DNA of 64,000 nt, from assembly GCF_038396675.1 (NCBI RefSeq), contig NC_088930.1:38620001-38684000 (forward strand). Direction: 5' to 3'. Of this stretch, positions 1-15,400 are shown in pieces (positions within the stretch are counted from its first letter, which is position 1; every line of letters begins with the position of its first letter). The notes beneath the pieces are model-generated. The model was not told the DNA's origin. It saw nothing but the letters and a program-made list of their open reading frames with translations, and did no database searches. Origin of the DNA: Hydra vulgaris (taxonomy: Eukaryota; Cnidaria; Hydrozoa; Anthoathecata; Hydridae). The position numbers were made by a program, and so were the translations under genes.

Positions 1-954
1 TAGCTCTAGTAATAACTATTTCAGCATATGAAAGTGGTTGTTACATCTCTTAAGATGCCTCCACAAATACAATGTTTCATGGTGCACCATTTATCATAGT
101 ACCCCACTCTCATCTAGCACTCTTTTAAAATATTTTTATGATTAAAAAAAAAGAAAAATTATTTGAACAAATTATTTATGCTTTTTTAAATTAAAAACAA
201 ATTTTAGAAAGAGTCTTAGCCAAGTTTTGATAAACCTTTATCAATCGGCTTTTAAATAAAAATGACTCTGAAAGAAAATATAAATACGTTAACTACTCGC
301 TTGAGTGCTTTCGTTGCGTAAGAAAAACTTTTGTTGCGTAAGGAAAATAGCTTTTACTATCTAAGTTCTCTCAATTAGAAAAATTTTAAAACATGCCGAA
401 AAATGCATATTGTTATTTTTTTTATCTGTAATACTTTTTTTATATTTTAATAATTTCATGTTTATAAATTATTTATCAAAGTTTGAAAGTAACATTAAGG
501 TTTTCAATTAAGATGGTCAGAAACAGTAACAGTAAGGTTCAAAATTTTTTTTTTGAGAAAGCGCTCTGAAACACTATTAATATACGATGCAGCATTAAAA
601 AAATATTAACAAGAGATTGTTGCAGATGGAACTTATTATGTAAATTGTGTAAAGCAAGCTCAAAATTGTCAAAATTTCATAGCATCTCTACTTCACATTT
701 ACAACAAATTAGCATTGCAAATTCTGTTGAACTGAATTGATGACGTATTCATTTCTTTTTTTAATTACTTTGCAATGTAAAAAAAGAAATAAATAAAAAG
801 AAATAAATTGTATAGAAGTTCAAAAACGACTTTAACATAAACCTTGAAAATAAATAAAATAAAACTAATATACTTGAATGCTATAACATATATTTCATCA
901 AAATTTCCTGAGTAACCATCTCCATTAAAACAAGCAAAAAATTTGTTTGTTTTT
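1..954. other. No gene; 3' flank of the lectin gene
   Basis: AT-rich sequence with no convincing coding region. From about 610 to 954 it aligns by eye with 45440-45778 downstream of the second lectin locus (shared segments include TTCTGTTGAAC and AACCATCTCCA), so it is the downstream end of the segmental duplication. Confidence 0.6.
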
Positions 955-2959
<2,005 letters not shown>

Positions 2960-3004
2960 GTTTAACAGCTAATGACTGAAATGAATAAACTGAAGTTTAG
3001 TTCT

Positions 3005-3012
3005 TATTTATA
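3005..3012 (-). promoter_or_regulatory. TATA box of the lectin gene
   Basis: TATAAATA on the minus strand, 46 bp upstream of the ATG at 2959. The same box is kept at the same distance in the duplicated locus (47509-47516), within a block of strong conservation that includes TTTAACAGCTAATGACTGAA between box and ATG. A start of transcription about 30 bp downstream would leave a very short 5' leader. Confidence 0.6.
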
Positions 3013-3099
3013 GTTTTTTTTTCATTGGCATTTAACATTTAATCATCCTATATTGAGTTACTGTCATGTAAAATTTTAATTATTTTCCGGTAAGTAATA

Positions 3100-3215
3100 G
3101 TTACTAGTTGTTAAAAATATTGCACTCTTGAAAAACTTGTTGTTAAAAATATTGCACTTGTTGTTAAAAATATTACTAGTTGTTAAAAATATTGCACTCT
3201 TGAAAAACTTTATTT
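3100..3215 (+). repeat. Local tandem duplications of a TTGTTAAAAATATTGCACT unit
   Basis: Four imperfect copies of a short unit (TTGTTAAAAATATT followed by GCACTCTTGAAAAACTT or truncations of it) lie upstream of the lectin promoter. The duplicated locus has only one such unit (near 47600), so the expansion is specific to this copy. Confidence 0.7.
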
Positions 3216-4624
3216 ATATTTTTATAATGCTCACGTTGGAGGTATCCTCTATGTGGAAAACAACAAATGCATTTTGTCGTGCGTCCGTTTCTTATCAATT
3301 ATATTAGGCTTTTTAAATTTATCAAGCAACTGAAATCTCCTTTTTAAATGTTAGATAAACTTCAAAATCACCTTTTCAGGTAATAAATAAACAAAAAAAA
3401 GTATTCCAGTTGTTAAAATAAAATTAGCAAAAAAAGGCGCGGGTATTAATCAAAAGTTGTAAATGAAGTTTCAATGGTGCCTTTTTAACTGCGAGTTTGG
3501 CTTAGCGAGTTTAGACCTGGTCTAGTTTATAGTCTTTAATTTAATATTAAGTTATACAAGTGTTGAAACTAACATCGGTCTTAAGGCAATGAGCCATGAA
3601 TCTTAAAGCCTTGAATTGATTAAACAGTGGATTGTACGATCTAGGTACATTACTATTACAATCAATAATGGTGCAATTTATATAGAGCTTTATAAATCGA
3701 TTTAAATTGTTTGGAATAAACAGAGCAAGCAATACCATTATAAAAAGTTAATTTTATCTAGAAAGAAACTATCGAAATAAAATCATTTATCTGAGCAAAT
3801 ACTAAAATATTTTCTTAATATTTTTTTTTGTAACTTAAATTTAAACTTTTTGGTGACGTCATTAAACTTTATCTGTTTAATACTTAGCTTATGGTTAAGA
3901 TTCATCAAGTTTTTAGTTTAGTTTTGCATCAAAAACACAACGGCAAAAAAGTCACTAGTTGAATCTATAAAAAAAGTTTGATAGTTAAATACTTTGTTGA
4001 GTACCATACATTAGATATTATGTTATGTAAAATCGTTTAAATATTAAATTAAAATGGAAAATATGCAATACGACAAAAAATTTTTTATTCTTATGTCAAT
4101 GTATCCTTTAAATAATCAGGCTCTATTAAATATATCGAAGAATTTTTGCGTTATGTAACACCTTTCAAGTAATAAGCCGTGGTACAATATTAAATGAAAA
4201 GAAATTAAGTAGTATTGCAAGTCGATATTTTGACAACATTCAACACATTTTTTGAATATTTTTATTATGTGGTATTAATAGTAATAAGTCATTCCTAGTT
4301 TTTCACTGTATAAAATTAAGATATTATTTTAATATATACCATAAATATAATGTAATAATTTCATAAAAAAAAACATAAAATTAATATACCATAAAATTAA
4401 TATACCATAAAAATAATATAGATAAAAAACTTGTAAAAGGTTTGTTAATGTTTCGTTTAATGACTGTCCATAAGTAGGTCATACTATAATTTTTTTTAAA
4501 TTAACATTTAAGGAGTGATTTTATTTTGGCTTGCGGTAAGTTAAGTAATATTCAAGAAAAAAAAAATTGAAAGATGGTAAAAGCGATAAAAACTGCATCT
4601 TTACGACAAAAAATTAACAAATTT
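3216..4624. other. Intergenic, no gene recognised
   Basis: Part of this stretch (to about 3840) belongs to the duplication. A 63-codon open frame at 3738-3547 on the minus strand has no recognisable match and is not preserved in the duplicate. Short direct repeats of ATAAAATTAATATACC occur near 4370-4420. Confidence 0.6.
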
Positions 4625-6727
4625 CCCAGCAAGCGCAATCAACGTTGAAAAAGGGCCGAAATTTATGGTTAAAATATGGTTGATTTTTGGTTAAAATGGA
4701 AAAGCAAATTAACGGTTAAAACCAAACGTTAGATGATCTAACGTTTGATTTTTGGTTTGTTTTCAACGTTGATCTAACTTAGATCAACGTTGAAAACAAA
4801 CCAAAAATCAACATTAGATTAAACGTTGATTTAGCGTTGATTCAACCAACTTATATACGAGTTTATTCAACCTTGAAAATACAGCTTTTTACGCCGTGAC
4901 TCTTTTAATCCGAAAAAACGTTTATTTTTGGTACAATATTGTGTTGTTGTGAGTAAGAAAAGAAACAATTCTTCATAAACTTATAATAGCTGTCATAGTA
5001 CAATCTCTTATGCTAATGCACTGCACATCTTGTTCTTAACTGTTACAGATTTCACTTATTATTATTATTAGTTAATTATATATGGATGGTTAAGCGCCAA
5101 ACCAGCCTAATTTATTTTTCATTAACCTCAAATCAAAATAAATTTAATCAAAAAAATACTCAGTAAAAATACAATTAAATCACAAATAAAATAATGAAAT
5201 ACTCAAATCACAAATTAACAAAAAATAATAAAATCATGGGGAAAAAAATGTAGTAAACAAAATCTTAATTAAGATCAGAAAAACCAGACATAAATACAAC
5301 TGAGAGGTTAGAGTTAGTAGACAAATCCATCTAGACTAGTCTATATAAATGTGATTTGATACTCAATGGATATATTGAAATATTAAAAAAAAAAGAAGAA
5401 ATAAAATTAAGGTACAAGCTGTTTATAAACAGCTTTTTCCTTAACTTTCTTCTTTTTTATAAATTTTTTGCTGTTTTGAAGTCTGCTTATAAGATATCTT
5501 AGTCCTAATTTGAGCATGCTGTCAGCAACTTTTAATAACTTTTTCTTTTTTTATAAATACTAACTATTTATGAAATAAGAAATTTATTTATTAACTTGTC
5601 ATCTATGCAACTTGACGATTTAGATGATATTATGTGTAAAAAAAAATTATTAGCAAAAAGTTGTCATAAATGGTACAATATTGACATATCCAAGACAATT
5701 ATGTATGATGGCAGAGTAATATAAGTTAATTTAAAAAGTCATAATTTACACTCTTTGTTACTTTCATAATGTTTATATAATGACATATGCATTTTATAAC
5801 CAGAATGTGTTTTATTTATTTATTCTAATTTAAACTCTATTAAACTTGAACAGCTCGACATTAACAATACATAAAAAACAAATCTTCTTGTTCTTTAGAG
5901 ATTTGACCGGCTCCTCTCTCAGGCTGAACATTATATGCACATGACAAAACAAAGTTGATACATTTAAAAAGGACTTTAATGTATAGTTTAGCTCCTATAT
6001 TATCAAAGCCTACATTAACTAGTCTATTTTTTGCTTTTTTAACTAAAGCTTTAAATTTTTGTTTTTTCTATTCTGCAAGCCATTTTTATTTTATTTTAAT
6101 AACGCAACAAAATATTAAAAAATAATAACGGTAAAACGAAAATATACTAAAAGAAACTAAAGTAAAAACATATATGCTCTTACTTTGCCTGATGTTATTA
6201 TACCAATCCCTATCAAAAACAATACAATAAATACTTTACATAAGATTTATACTTTAGATAAAGATTAAATGGTCTTTAATGCTACTCATAAATATAGATA
6301 TGTTATAATCATTTATATAGAATATGTTATAATACCTGTAGTTTTACCACATTTTAATTTAAACTTATACCAACCAACTGTTGTGATATATTTTAATTTT
6401 TTACAGCAAACTTCACTTTTCGATTTGGACAATGGACAAAACCTTTCGTTATTCAACTTGATGGATTTTCATTTACACAAACAACATTGTCTAAACAAAC
6501 TTTTTTAACAAACCAAAATATACTGGTCCACACTATAGTTTTATAATTATAATAGAGACTTTGATTGTAAATTTTATATATATATATAAAAACATTTTTA
6601 AATGATTTTAATATTCATCTCTAATCCACCATTTTTATATAAAATATGCAAGGTAAAGTATTGTACACAATGTAAAAAGACTTTTAAAAAACTTTTGTAT
6701 AATGCAAATTCTTATAAATTTTTTTAA

Positions 6728-6832
6728 AATTATACATATATTCAAATTATACATATATACAAATTATACATATATACAAATTATACATATATACAAATTA
6801 TACATATATACAAATTATACATATATACAAAT
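6728..6832 (+). repeat. Tandem repeat, about 17-bp unit ATACAAATTATACATAT, about 6 copies
   Basis: Near-perfect head-to-tail copies of ATACAAATTATACATAT, located inside the CCCAGC-ended element. Confidence 0.85.
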
Positions 6833-6895
6833 AAATTAAAGTTTGCCCACACAAATGTACATATGTACATGTGTCGGCAAACTTTAATTTATTTT
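6830..6895. repeat. Hairpin around TAAATTAAAGTTTGCC
   Basis: Arms TAAATTAAAGTTTGCC and GGCAAACTTTAATTTA flank a centre that is itself palindromic (ATGTACATATGTACAT). It sits between the tandem repeat and the GC-rich repeat pair. Confidence 0.8.
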
Positions 6896-6909
6896 TAACG
6901 TTTATTCAA

Positions 6910-7430
6910 AGACTAGCTGGAGTTACCCGGCGTTGCCCGGGCCAATATTTAAACTGGGTTACCTGATATCTGTACACAAAAATGAGCCCAAAAATGGGCC
7001 CAAAAAATGGTCCTCCTTGACCCCGGGGATCGGGGTACGGGGTCAAAACCCAGCTCAGAACCTTCTCCCCCTCGAGGACTACCCCCATGCCAAATTTTAT
7101 CGAGATCGGTCCGGCGGTTTGGATTTCTATAGAGAACAAACAAACAAACACACACACAAACACACATTGCCCTTTATATATATAGCTGGAGTTACCCGGC
7201 GTTGCCCGGGCCAATATTTAAACTGGATTACCTGATATCTGTACACAAAAATGGGCCCAAAAATGGTGTTCCTTGACCCCGAGAATCGGGGTACGGGGTC
7301 AAAACCCAGCTAAGAACCTTCTCCCCCTCGAGGACTACCCCCATGCCAAATTTCATCGAGATCGGTCCGGCGGTTTGGATTTCTATAGAGAACAAACAAA
7401 CAAACACACACACATTGCCCTTTATGTATA
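6910..7430 (+). repeat. Two tandem copies of a GC-rich dispersed repeat of about 270 bp
   Basis: Two head-to-tail copies (about 6914-7185 and 7186-7430), each starting CTGGAGTTACCCGGCG and ending in an AAACAAACACACAC tract, CATTGCCCTTTATATA and a short TA tail. The copies differ by small indels (for example AAAAATGAGCCC present only in the first). Composition is far more GC-rich than the surroundings. The CCCGGGCAACGCCGGGTA core read on the minus strand resembles ends of dispersed retroposon-like repeats seen in many invertebrates. Open frames on both strands here are not genes. Confidence 0.75.
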
Positions 7431-7560
7431 TAGTTAAGATTATTTATAGTTAAAAATAAACGTTGAAGTAACGTTGAAATTTACAACGTTTTTTTTAACG
7501 TTGAACTAACGTTAAAGTAACGTTGAAAAAACGTTGAAACAACGTCATGTGTTTGCTGGG

Positions 7561-8650
7561 TTTACTAATGTCTTCTAAGTTATTAATTATCTAAGCCCAT
7601 TTGTAATTGTAATCAATTACAACAAGTTACATAGTATTTGGTATTTCCTTTATGTTAGAGGTGGATTTAATTATGTGCCTCCGGTGTTAAAAAAGTTGCA
7701 ATATTTATATAATTTTCCTTATGGTTTTTTAGTATAACTGTTTTTGTTTTACAGTGAATAGTAAATAAAATATTGTGTTATAGAGAGTTAAAAATTGACA
7801 CCCTTCTAGAGCTAATTTAACTAAATACTTTGAAATAAAAAAAGATTGGTTGGAAGTTTCTACACTAAGAAATGCACTAACAAAAAATCTACATATTCAG
7901 AAAAATTTGCTTCTTTCTGACAATCTTGATAGGTGAATTTTTTGACACGATATTGAAAAGTGAATTTCTAATCAATACCATGAAAACACAGGATAACCGA
8001 TAACATGCACAAGACATCCATTAAACGTCCAGACATCCGCTGGGCATCTTTGAACGTCAAGTGCCCACTGCGGAAATATTACAATAGTAAACATTTGAAA
8101 AAAACAATTTTATAACAGTTTAAATTATATATTTTTTGGAGATGTCATCTATCTTTAAATAAAATGTCAGTGGTATTCGCAGACTTGGTATTGAAACAAT
8201 GGTCTCAACCCAATGCTTTGTTTATGACCCTTGTAGTGATATCTCAAAAAACGCTTTCAGATTTTAACTGTCTGGAATAAGTTTAGGGACATTTCTAATA
8301 AAAAGAAAAAAGAAAAGAAAGCTGGACAAGTTTTTAGATATAACAAAATGTAGGTGCATCATATTACTTTGTAGAGATGAAAATTCTCCATGTAAGGAAG
8401 TTAAAAGTTGTTCTGCATTTCACATATTTATGATAAAGATACTAAGATGCTAAAATTTGATTTATAATGACTCAGATCTCAAAAAGAAAAGGTCTACCAA
8501 ATACCAAACTTATCAAACTTATCTTACATACATGGTAGAAACAGAAAGACAGTTTAAATCAGGTAAAATGAAAATAATAGTAAAAAAAAAAAAAGGAAAA
8601 AATCAATTAAAAAAGGAAAAACTTATTTAAAAAAGCTCTTATTAACCAAC
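7561..8650. other. Intergenic, no gene recognised
   Basis: AT-rich sequence without a supported coding region. It may include the degraded 5' part of the transposon protein that becomes recognisable from about 8655. Confidence 0.5.
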
Positions 8651-8654
8651 AGGT

Positions 8655-9650
8655 TCAAATAGAAGACTTTGGAGATGAAGTTTATCAATCAGATCGAAAT
8701 GACTTTAATCAAGAAACTTTATCTGAAAATAATAAGGATATAAATGAAATATCCTCAAAAGACAGCTCCAATAATATTAAACTAAAAACTTCTCTATTTA
8801 TTATCATTAAACAGAGTTATATAAAGATTCCCAATATAGCACTAGGATCCCTTCGATTCAACTTATCTACTGCTATTACATTTGCAGTTGTATCTTTTTT
8901 CAATTGGATCAAAGACATATTTAAAGACGGAAGAAAAGACCCTATTCTAATTTACATAGAAGATTTAATTAATAAAACGTTTTGTCAAAGAATAGGAAAG
9001 TAAGAAAACATAAGTTTTACTTCTAAACTAGATGGAACCTATTTGACCCATTACTCACCTTCAAAGGGTCCAAACAAACCAGTTAAAGAAGCTGTATTCG
9101 GTCTTTATAACTGAATGGTTGCTAGAGGAATCGATCAAGCTAAAATGGTGATTGGATCAGATTCCACAAATTCAATTAGTGCATCTGGTAAAAATGGTAA
9201 ATTATTAACTCATCTGGAGAAACTTATTGGATGAAAATGTTTTTGGTCAATTTGCATGTTACATACAAATAAGCAACCTTTAAGATACCTGATTTCAAAT
9301 CTTGATGGACCTACAAGACCTAAGAATGGATTGAAATGGCTTCTAGGCAAACTATTATTAAAAATAAATCAGATTAGACAGGTAAAACTTCCGGATGAAA
9401 ATTCTGGATGTCTTTTGAAAATATTTATCAAGCAGCACTTCACTAAGCTGAGACATTTCATGTTCATCTGAGTTTCTTCTTATATTTCTTCTTGAAAGCT
9501 CATCAAACAAAAAGAGAACTTTTGAAGTCAAGATGAATATGAAAGTTAGAGGAGATTCAGAGCAAAGTGATGTAAGTGCAAGAAACCGAAAAAAACCTAC
9601 ACTTAACTTTGATGCTGTGACTCTCCTTGAACTTATTGACTGTTGACTTT
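8655..9650 (+). pseudogene. Decayed transposon-type protein of a widespread uncharacterised cnidarian family
   Basis: Reading through several stops and shifts gives recognisable blocks in order: FKDGRKDP, GTYLTHYSPSKGP, MVIGSDSTNSISASGKNGK, ICMLHTNKQPLRYLI, NLDGPTRPKNG and near the end RKKPTLNFDAVTLLELID. From memory these match a family of uncharacterised invertebrate proteins with the pattern GRKDxT, Y..H..P..G, V.GCDGT..NTG, LH.NELPLRHL, and LDG.T. At least three stops interrupt it (near 9001, 9111 and 9231). Function is unknown; the multi-copy nature suggests a transposon protein. No terminal inverted repeats were recognised. Confidence 0.5.
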
Positions 9651-11304
9651 ATCAGTAATGAACAAATTTTGTAGCCAAGTTTTACATGCAATATGACAAA
9701 AATATACAAAAAGTAATTTTATGATTCTCTTATGGAAGTACTTTACTACCCTCTCCACACAAAGTCTTGTGAAAGAGTTGTTAGAAAAAAAACAGTTTAG
9801 CTTGATGTTCCAGCTTGATTTTTATGAAATTTTTATTTTCATCAAAACTTGTTTGTTTTTTTAACATTTTATGTAATTATAACATATGTTGACAAATCCG
9901 TGTGCGTTCACTGAACATTTAGACGGTTCATATATAACAATTTCAAGCAATTGATCTGCAGGTTTTAATTTTTATATAATACTCTTTTAGTGTTCAAAAT
10001 TTATTATCTTGAAAAATGAGCAACCCCCTTATTTTAGAAATGGTGGAAGTTTACATGGTCATAACTTTCGAGCACCAAAAGATTATGAGATTAAATTTAA
10101 AACCTTTTGATAAATATATATCAAGTATAAGATAGTAAAGCTATATATTTTGTTAGCTCATCATTCTCACGCATGAGAGCAAATGAGCTGATTCACATGA
10201 GCAATTTTTTAAGGTGTTTTTGTTTCCAAAATTTAATTGGTACCATTTTCATTTGACATAAGCATGAATAAACTTAAGTTTGGAATTGCAAATTGCTGAA
10301 GATGTTAGACATAAAATGTGAAACATAAAAAAAATGCGCGTCTGCTTATGACGCAAAAACTCTAGCTTTTACCTAATTTGCTTGGTTTTTTAGTACTGCA
10401 AAAACTATTTTTTCAAATCGTCAGTAACACCTACTTATATTAAAAAAAAATTATTTTGTCTGGTAAAATGTTTTAACAACCATGTGTAATAAAAATTTAT
10501 TTTTTATCTCTCATATTTTTTAAATTTTATCCATTGTTTTCATTTTAACGTTATTTACAGTTTTCAAGTTCATTTTCATCTCCCCCACCCCCGCCCTCCC
10601 AAAAAATTTTTTTATTTCAAAGTTGCTTCAAAATACCTACCACATAATAAAATTACTCCCAAACTGTTTTTTTTTTTTATTTAAACTTTTTTTAATGTAT
10701 AATACATTCTAACTTTCCACCCTCATACCCAAGTATTTCTAGTGCCAGTAGAAATTAATACTCCAATATACGACTATCTTTGTCTTGTCATTTATCTGAT
10801 TTAAATGATTGGAAACTTAGTAAAAATATTCGAAATAAGTTTGTAAACAATGTTTTAATTAATGACTGGCCACTTGTGTCCAAATGTGTACATGTGTCCA
10901 AATGTGTACATGTGCTTTTGAATAGATAATAGTATTTAAAAAGATAAATGTATTTCATAGATGATTTTTTAACTTTTTGTAAATCTCAAATAGTTTTAGC
11001 AAATCAGCTAGACAAGATAAATGCAGCAGATAAATGAGGGTAAGTGTAAGAGTGTAAAATGAAGCACTAAAGTACTAATTAGTTCTTCTTTATCAAATAT
11101 CTTGACCAAGTTCGTTTTGTTCTGATTGTGGCAAACTGTATTTATTTTTATTGTTAAATTAACAATTCAATTTTTCTATGAATGGTCAAACTTTCTGTTG
11201 CGTAATTTTTTTTTTTGAAAAATGGGTGTAAAACCGTCGTAGTAAAATTTGATTGAACGTAAAACGTATCCTTGTATAAATTTGATGGGATTAAACTTAA
11301 AAGT
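9651..11304. other. Intergenic, no gene recognised
   Basis: AT-rich sequence. The only small feature is a short direct repeat of GTGTCCAAATGTGTACAT near 10880-10910. Confidence 0.5.
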
Positions 11305-11419
11305 ATCCTTGTCAGTGGCGTAACTAGGAGGAGCACAGCCCCGCAAGGCGGTAGGGCCCCGGAGCTTAGAGGGCCCCGCGAAGATTTTTTACGTATTCTT
11401 AAATGAAAAACAGATAATT

Positions 11420-11680
11420 TTTCAACAATAGGAACTCTATCATAGAATTTAATTTCAATAGAAATTCTATTATAGAATTTAATTTCAATAGAAATTCTAT
11501 TATAGATTTAATTTCAATAGAAATTCTATAATAGATTTAGTTTCAATAAAAGTTTTATCGGAGAATTAATTTTCAATAGAAATTCTATTTCAGAATTTAA
11601 CTTCAATAGCAAATCCATTATAGAATTTCTATTGAATGTAACATTCTATTGTAAATTTCTATTGAATGTAAACATTAGCG
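11420..11680 (+). repeat. hAT subterminal tandem repeats
   Basis: About eight diverged copies of a unit near TTTCAATAGAAATTCTATTA (about 28-30 bp), some in opposite orientation. Subterminal repeats like these commonly act as transposase-binding sites in hAT elements; the binding role here is inference. Confidence 0.7.
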
Positions 11681-12404
11681 AATAGTAACGTTGTCTATTA
11701 TAGAAATATCGCTGATATAATTTAGTACTTTAGTATTTGTCGATAAAGTCAGGTGATTTTAAAGTGGAAAATTAAGTATAAATTATTAAATATAATTATA
11801 TTTAGAAGGTAAGTGCTTTTCTATTTATATGCATTCATGCAAAGCAGTAACAAAGTCATATAATTATAATTTTCATTACAATAAGTTGAGTTATCAAAAT
11901 GTTTAGCTAATAGGTAATAAATTAGTTATATTTATAATATTGGTAATATTTTTTAATTGCTTGTTAAAAAAATCTTGCAATTTTATTCTAGCGATTTAAA
12001 ATATCCTATATAAATTAATTACTGAGATCTTGAATTTTTAAATAAAAAATGTATATAACGCGATACAGGTAGAACCATGTTTTTGTGTTGAGTACGCACT
12101 AGGTTTTGCTATAGTACGAGGATATTACGAATTAACAAAGAAACACAAATTATGTGTACATATTTGATATAAAATTAAAAGGGCGGACTCAAGATACGAA
12201 CTAAAGAATAAATACAAATTAAGTTTATTATTTATTCAAAAATATTTAGCCACATATATTTATATCTATAGGGTTAATACATATAATTGTTCTAATAAAA
12301 CATTTTTCTAACAATAGCATGGACTCAAAAAGAACTTATATGAGTGATATTATAAAAATATCAATGTCGTCACTAGTACTTCTCAAGCAACCCAACAAGA
12401 AGAA

Positions 12405-15400
12405 ATGTTATCTGTTTCAATTAACTTAGAACACAAGGAAATTTCGAAAGATCATAATGAATCTCGTTATAAAAGTAATGCATATATTTTCGCAAATCCT
12501 AACAATCTTACCACTGCAATGCAAGTTGAAGAAACAGATACAGAACCGAATATATTTCAGAAATTAAATACATTAACAACAGATATGGGATATTTTAAAG
12601 GAAAATTTATTGATGATAGCACAAAAAGATTTATTATTTCCTCTGAAAGATGCAAACCACAAGGACCATTTAAAAAAGATCCTTCACAAAATTTTATACA
12701 TTTTTCCACAAATTATTATTATTGTGCATATAAATTTGGTCGAACACAACGATTTTGGCTCTGTTATTCCAAAATTCTGGACTCATGGTTCATATTGTGA
12801 ACCATGTTGGTTATTTTCAAATGATAAAAATAACCAATGGCGTACGGGAGTTCGAGACTGGAAAGGGCTAAGTAAAAAAATAAAAAGTCATGCTAATAGC
12901 CTAAAACATATTAAAGCATGTAAAGTATACGATCATTGGAAACAAAACAGGGCACTTAATGAGGATACAGAGACAATAATTCGTCATAAAGCTTCATTTT
13001 GGAAGATGGGATTGGAATGGTTATTTAACATCACTTTAATGTTAACAAAAAAACTCACTTGCATTTAGAGGTCATAGTGAAGTGTTGGCAGATGAAATTT
13101 ACAATGGCAATTTTTTGTCTCATGTTTATTTGCTGTCAAAGTACGACGATACAATGAAACAAGTACTCAATAAGCCCAAAGGCACTATAAAATATCTTAG
13201 TCCAGCTATCCAAAATGAAGTGATTTAATGTTTAAGCCAAAGTTTAAAAAAACATTATTATTCGAAATAAATGAATCTGCCTTTTTTCTATTATAGTTGA
13301 CACAACTCAAAATGTATCTAGAAAAGAACAATTAAGTTTAATTTTTTGATACGTTCACATAATGCGCAAACAGGACACTCAACCTTGTCAATTAGAGAAT
13401 AAAGAAACATTTTTGGGTTTTTATGAAATAAAGGATCATTCGGCAGTAGGTTTAACCAATCAATTGTTATTATTGCTTGAAAATAAAGGAATAGATTTAA
13501 AAAAGTGCCGTGGTCAAGGATATGACGGAGCTAATGTGATGAGCGGCATTTATAACGGAGTTCAAAAAAAATAAATAATATTCAGGCATCTGCACAATAT
13601 ATTCATTGTGCCAGTCACAATTTAAACCTGGTTATAAATGATGCTGTTTCTGGTTGTCGAGAAGTAAATCAATTTTTTTCGGAAGTGCTTTTCAAATCAT
13701 TTATATTGTTATTTTTTAATTGATTCCATAATGACGGACCTTGGTTAATAATTTAGAATTTTGACACTTGTGATTTTACTCTGCTCAATTGATAGTTATG
13801 GTTGGTATTTGACCGAAGATTGTATTTTTGTGAAAACGCCAATGTAAAAATATCAGAAAATACTTTTGGCAGCAAGTTATTCTTATATTTATACATAAAC
13901 ATTAATATTTGAAGCGAATTAAGTTTTGATATATTTAACACATTCATGTATTTCATTTCAGAGGAAGGGTTTTCTAATCTTTTAAAATAGTTAACCGCTT
14001 TACATGCGTGGTTTTGTAGCCTCTGTAATCTTATTAATTTAATTTTGCGTGTGTTAGCCCAAACAATATTAGCGTAAGAGAGATGACAATGAACAAGACT
14101 GAAGTAAAGCATTTTGCGTGATTTATAATCAAGAAAGGCCCTAGATTTATATAATACACTTATAGCAGATGATATTTTTGCTTCAATAAGACTAATATGT
14201 TTTTTCCATGATAGGTTCTCATCAAATAATACTCCCAAAAACCTTGTATAATTTACTCGATTTATTTCATTTTTATTAATTGACAGTTTTGACAACTTTA
14301 ACGGAAGATTAGTTGATTGTCTTATTTTATGGAAGAGAGTAAAACTTGTTTTTTTACAATTTAATGATAACTTATTAGCTATAAACCATTTTTTTATAAT
14401 TTAACAAGAAATTTACTCCTTTTTTGGCAACAGTATTCAAAGATGGGGTTTGCTATCAAATTTTAGCGGGGAGTCGGAAGTAACATTAAAAAAATTAAAC
14501 CCAACAAGATGGTCTTCAAGAATTAATTCTTTATTAGCTATAAAGTTACGCTTTTTAGATATAGTTAAAACTTTAACTGAAATTTCTTTAAAATTTTCGA
14601 AAAGAGTAGAACAAACTGAAGCTCTAAAATTATGGGACAAAATATCAAACTTTGAATTTGTTTTTATTTGCGTCATTATGTATCACATATTAACGAATGT
14701 AAATTATGCTTCAAAAAACTTACAAAAAAAGTACATAGATCTACATAGAAGTACATAGAAGCGGCCACGTTATTTGTTACAGTGAAATTCAAGTTAAAAG
14801 ATTTTAGATCAAATTACGATTTATTTAAATTAGAGGCTGTTACTATTTGCAGTAAATGGAAAATAAAGCCAACATTTAAGGTTAAGACGCAATCCAAATA
14901 TGCGAGACATTTTGATGATTTAAGTGGAGGTGATTTAAACGAATGCGCTGAAAAAAGATTTCAAATTAATGTTTTTTATAGGACCATAGATATTGGTAAC
15001 GTGCAAATAAGTGATAGACTTACTGGAATGGAAAAACTTTCAAATCTTTTTAATTTTTTGCAACCTCAAAATTTAATAAAATTGTCTGAAGATGATCTAA
15101 TTAAATCAGCTAAATTATTGCAGACGATTTGACAAAACATTTTTCAACCCAATTAATTAATGCAATCACTTTTATTAAAAATGACATCACAGAAGCAACT
15201 ACATTAAAAGATTTAGCTGACACACTGCTCATGAAATACAGTTTTATCGAGTGCGATTTTTAGATGTAAACACAGCAATATTGCTATTGATGACAATACC
15301 TGTGACAGTTGCAAGTGCTGAAAGATCTTTCAGCAAATTAAAGATTATCAAATCATATTTAAGAAATAGCATGTCTCAGGAGCGTCTCAAACATTGTGCA

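Larger units (their letters stand above)
4625..7560. mobile_element. Composite DNA element with CCCAGC termini and ACGTTGA subterminal repeats
   Basis: The left end reads CCCAGCAAGC and the right end reads GTTTGCTGGG, a 10-bp inverted repeat with one mismatch. Just inside both ends (4638-4870 and 7450-7545) are many short repeats built on AACGTTGA and its reverse complement. The interior holds unrelated repeats and one open stretch on the minus strand (6073-5861, about 68 codons, with ISKEQEDL near its end) that may be a remnant exon of an unknown protein. No transposase domain was recognised and the target-site duplication is unclear, so superfamily assignment is open. Confidence 0.45.

Noticed and set aside
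3547..3738. 63-codon minus-strand frame upstream of the lectin gene
   Set aside because: Unrecognisable, and the matching position in the duplicated copy does not keep the frame.
6906..7413. Open frames of 61-102 codons on both strands with a WPGQRRVTPAS-like motif
   Set aside because: They lie in a dispersed GC-rich repeat, in both strands and both copies, which reflects low stop-codon density and not coding.
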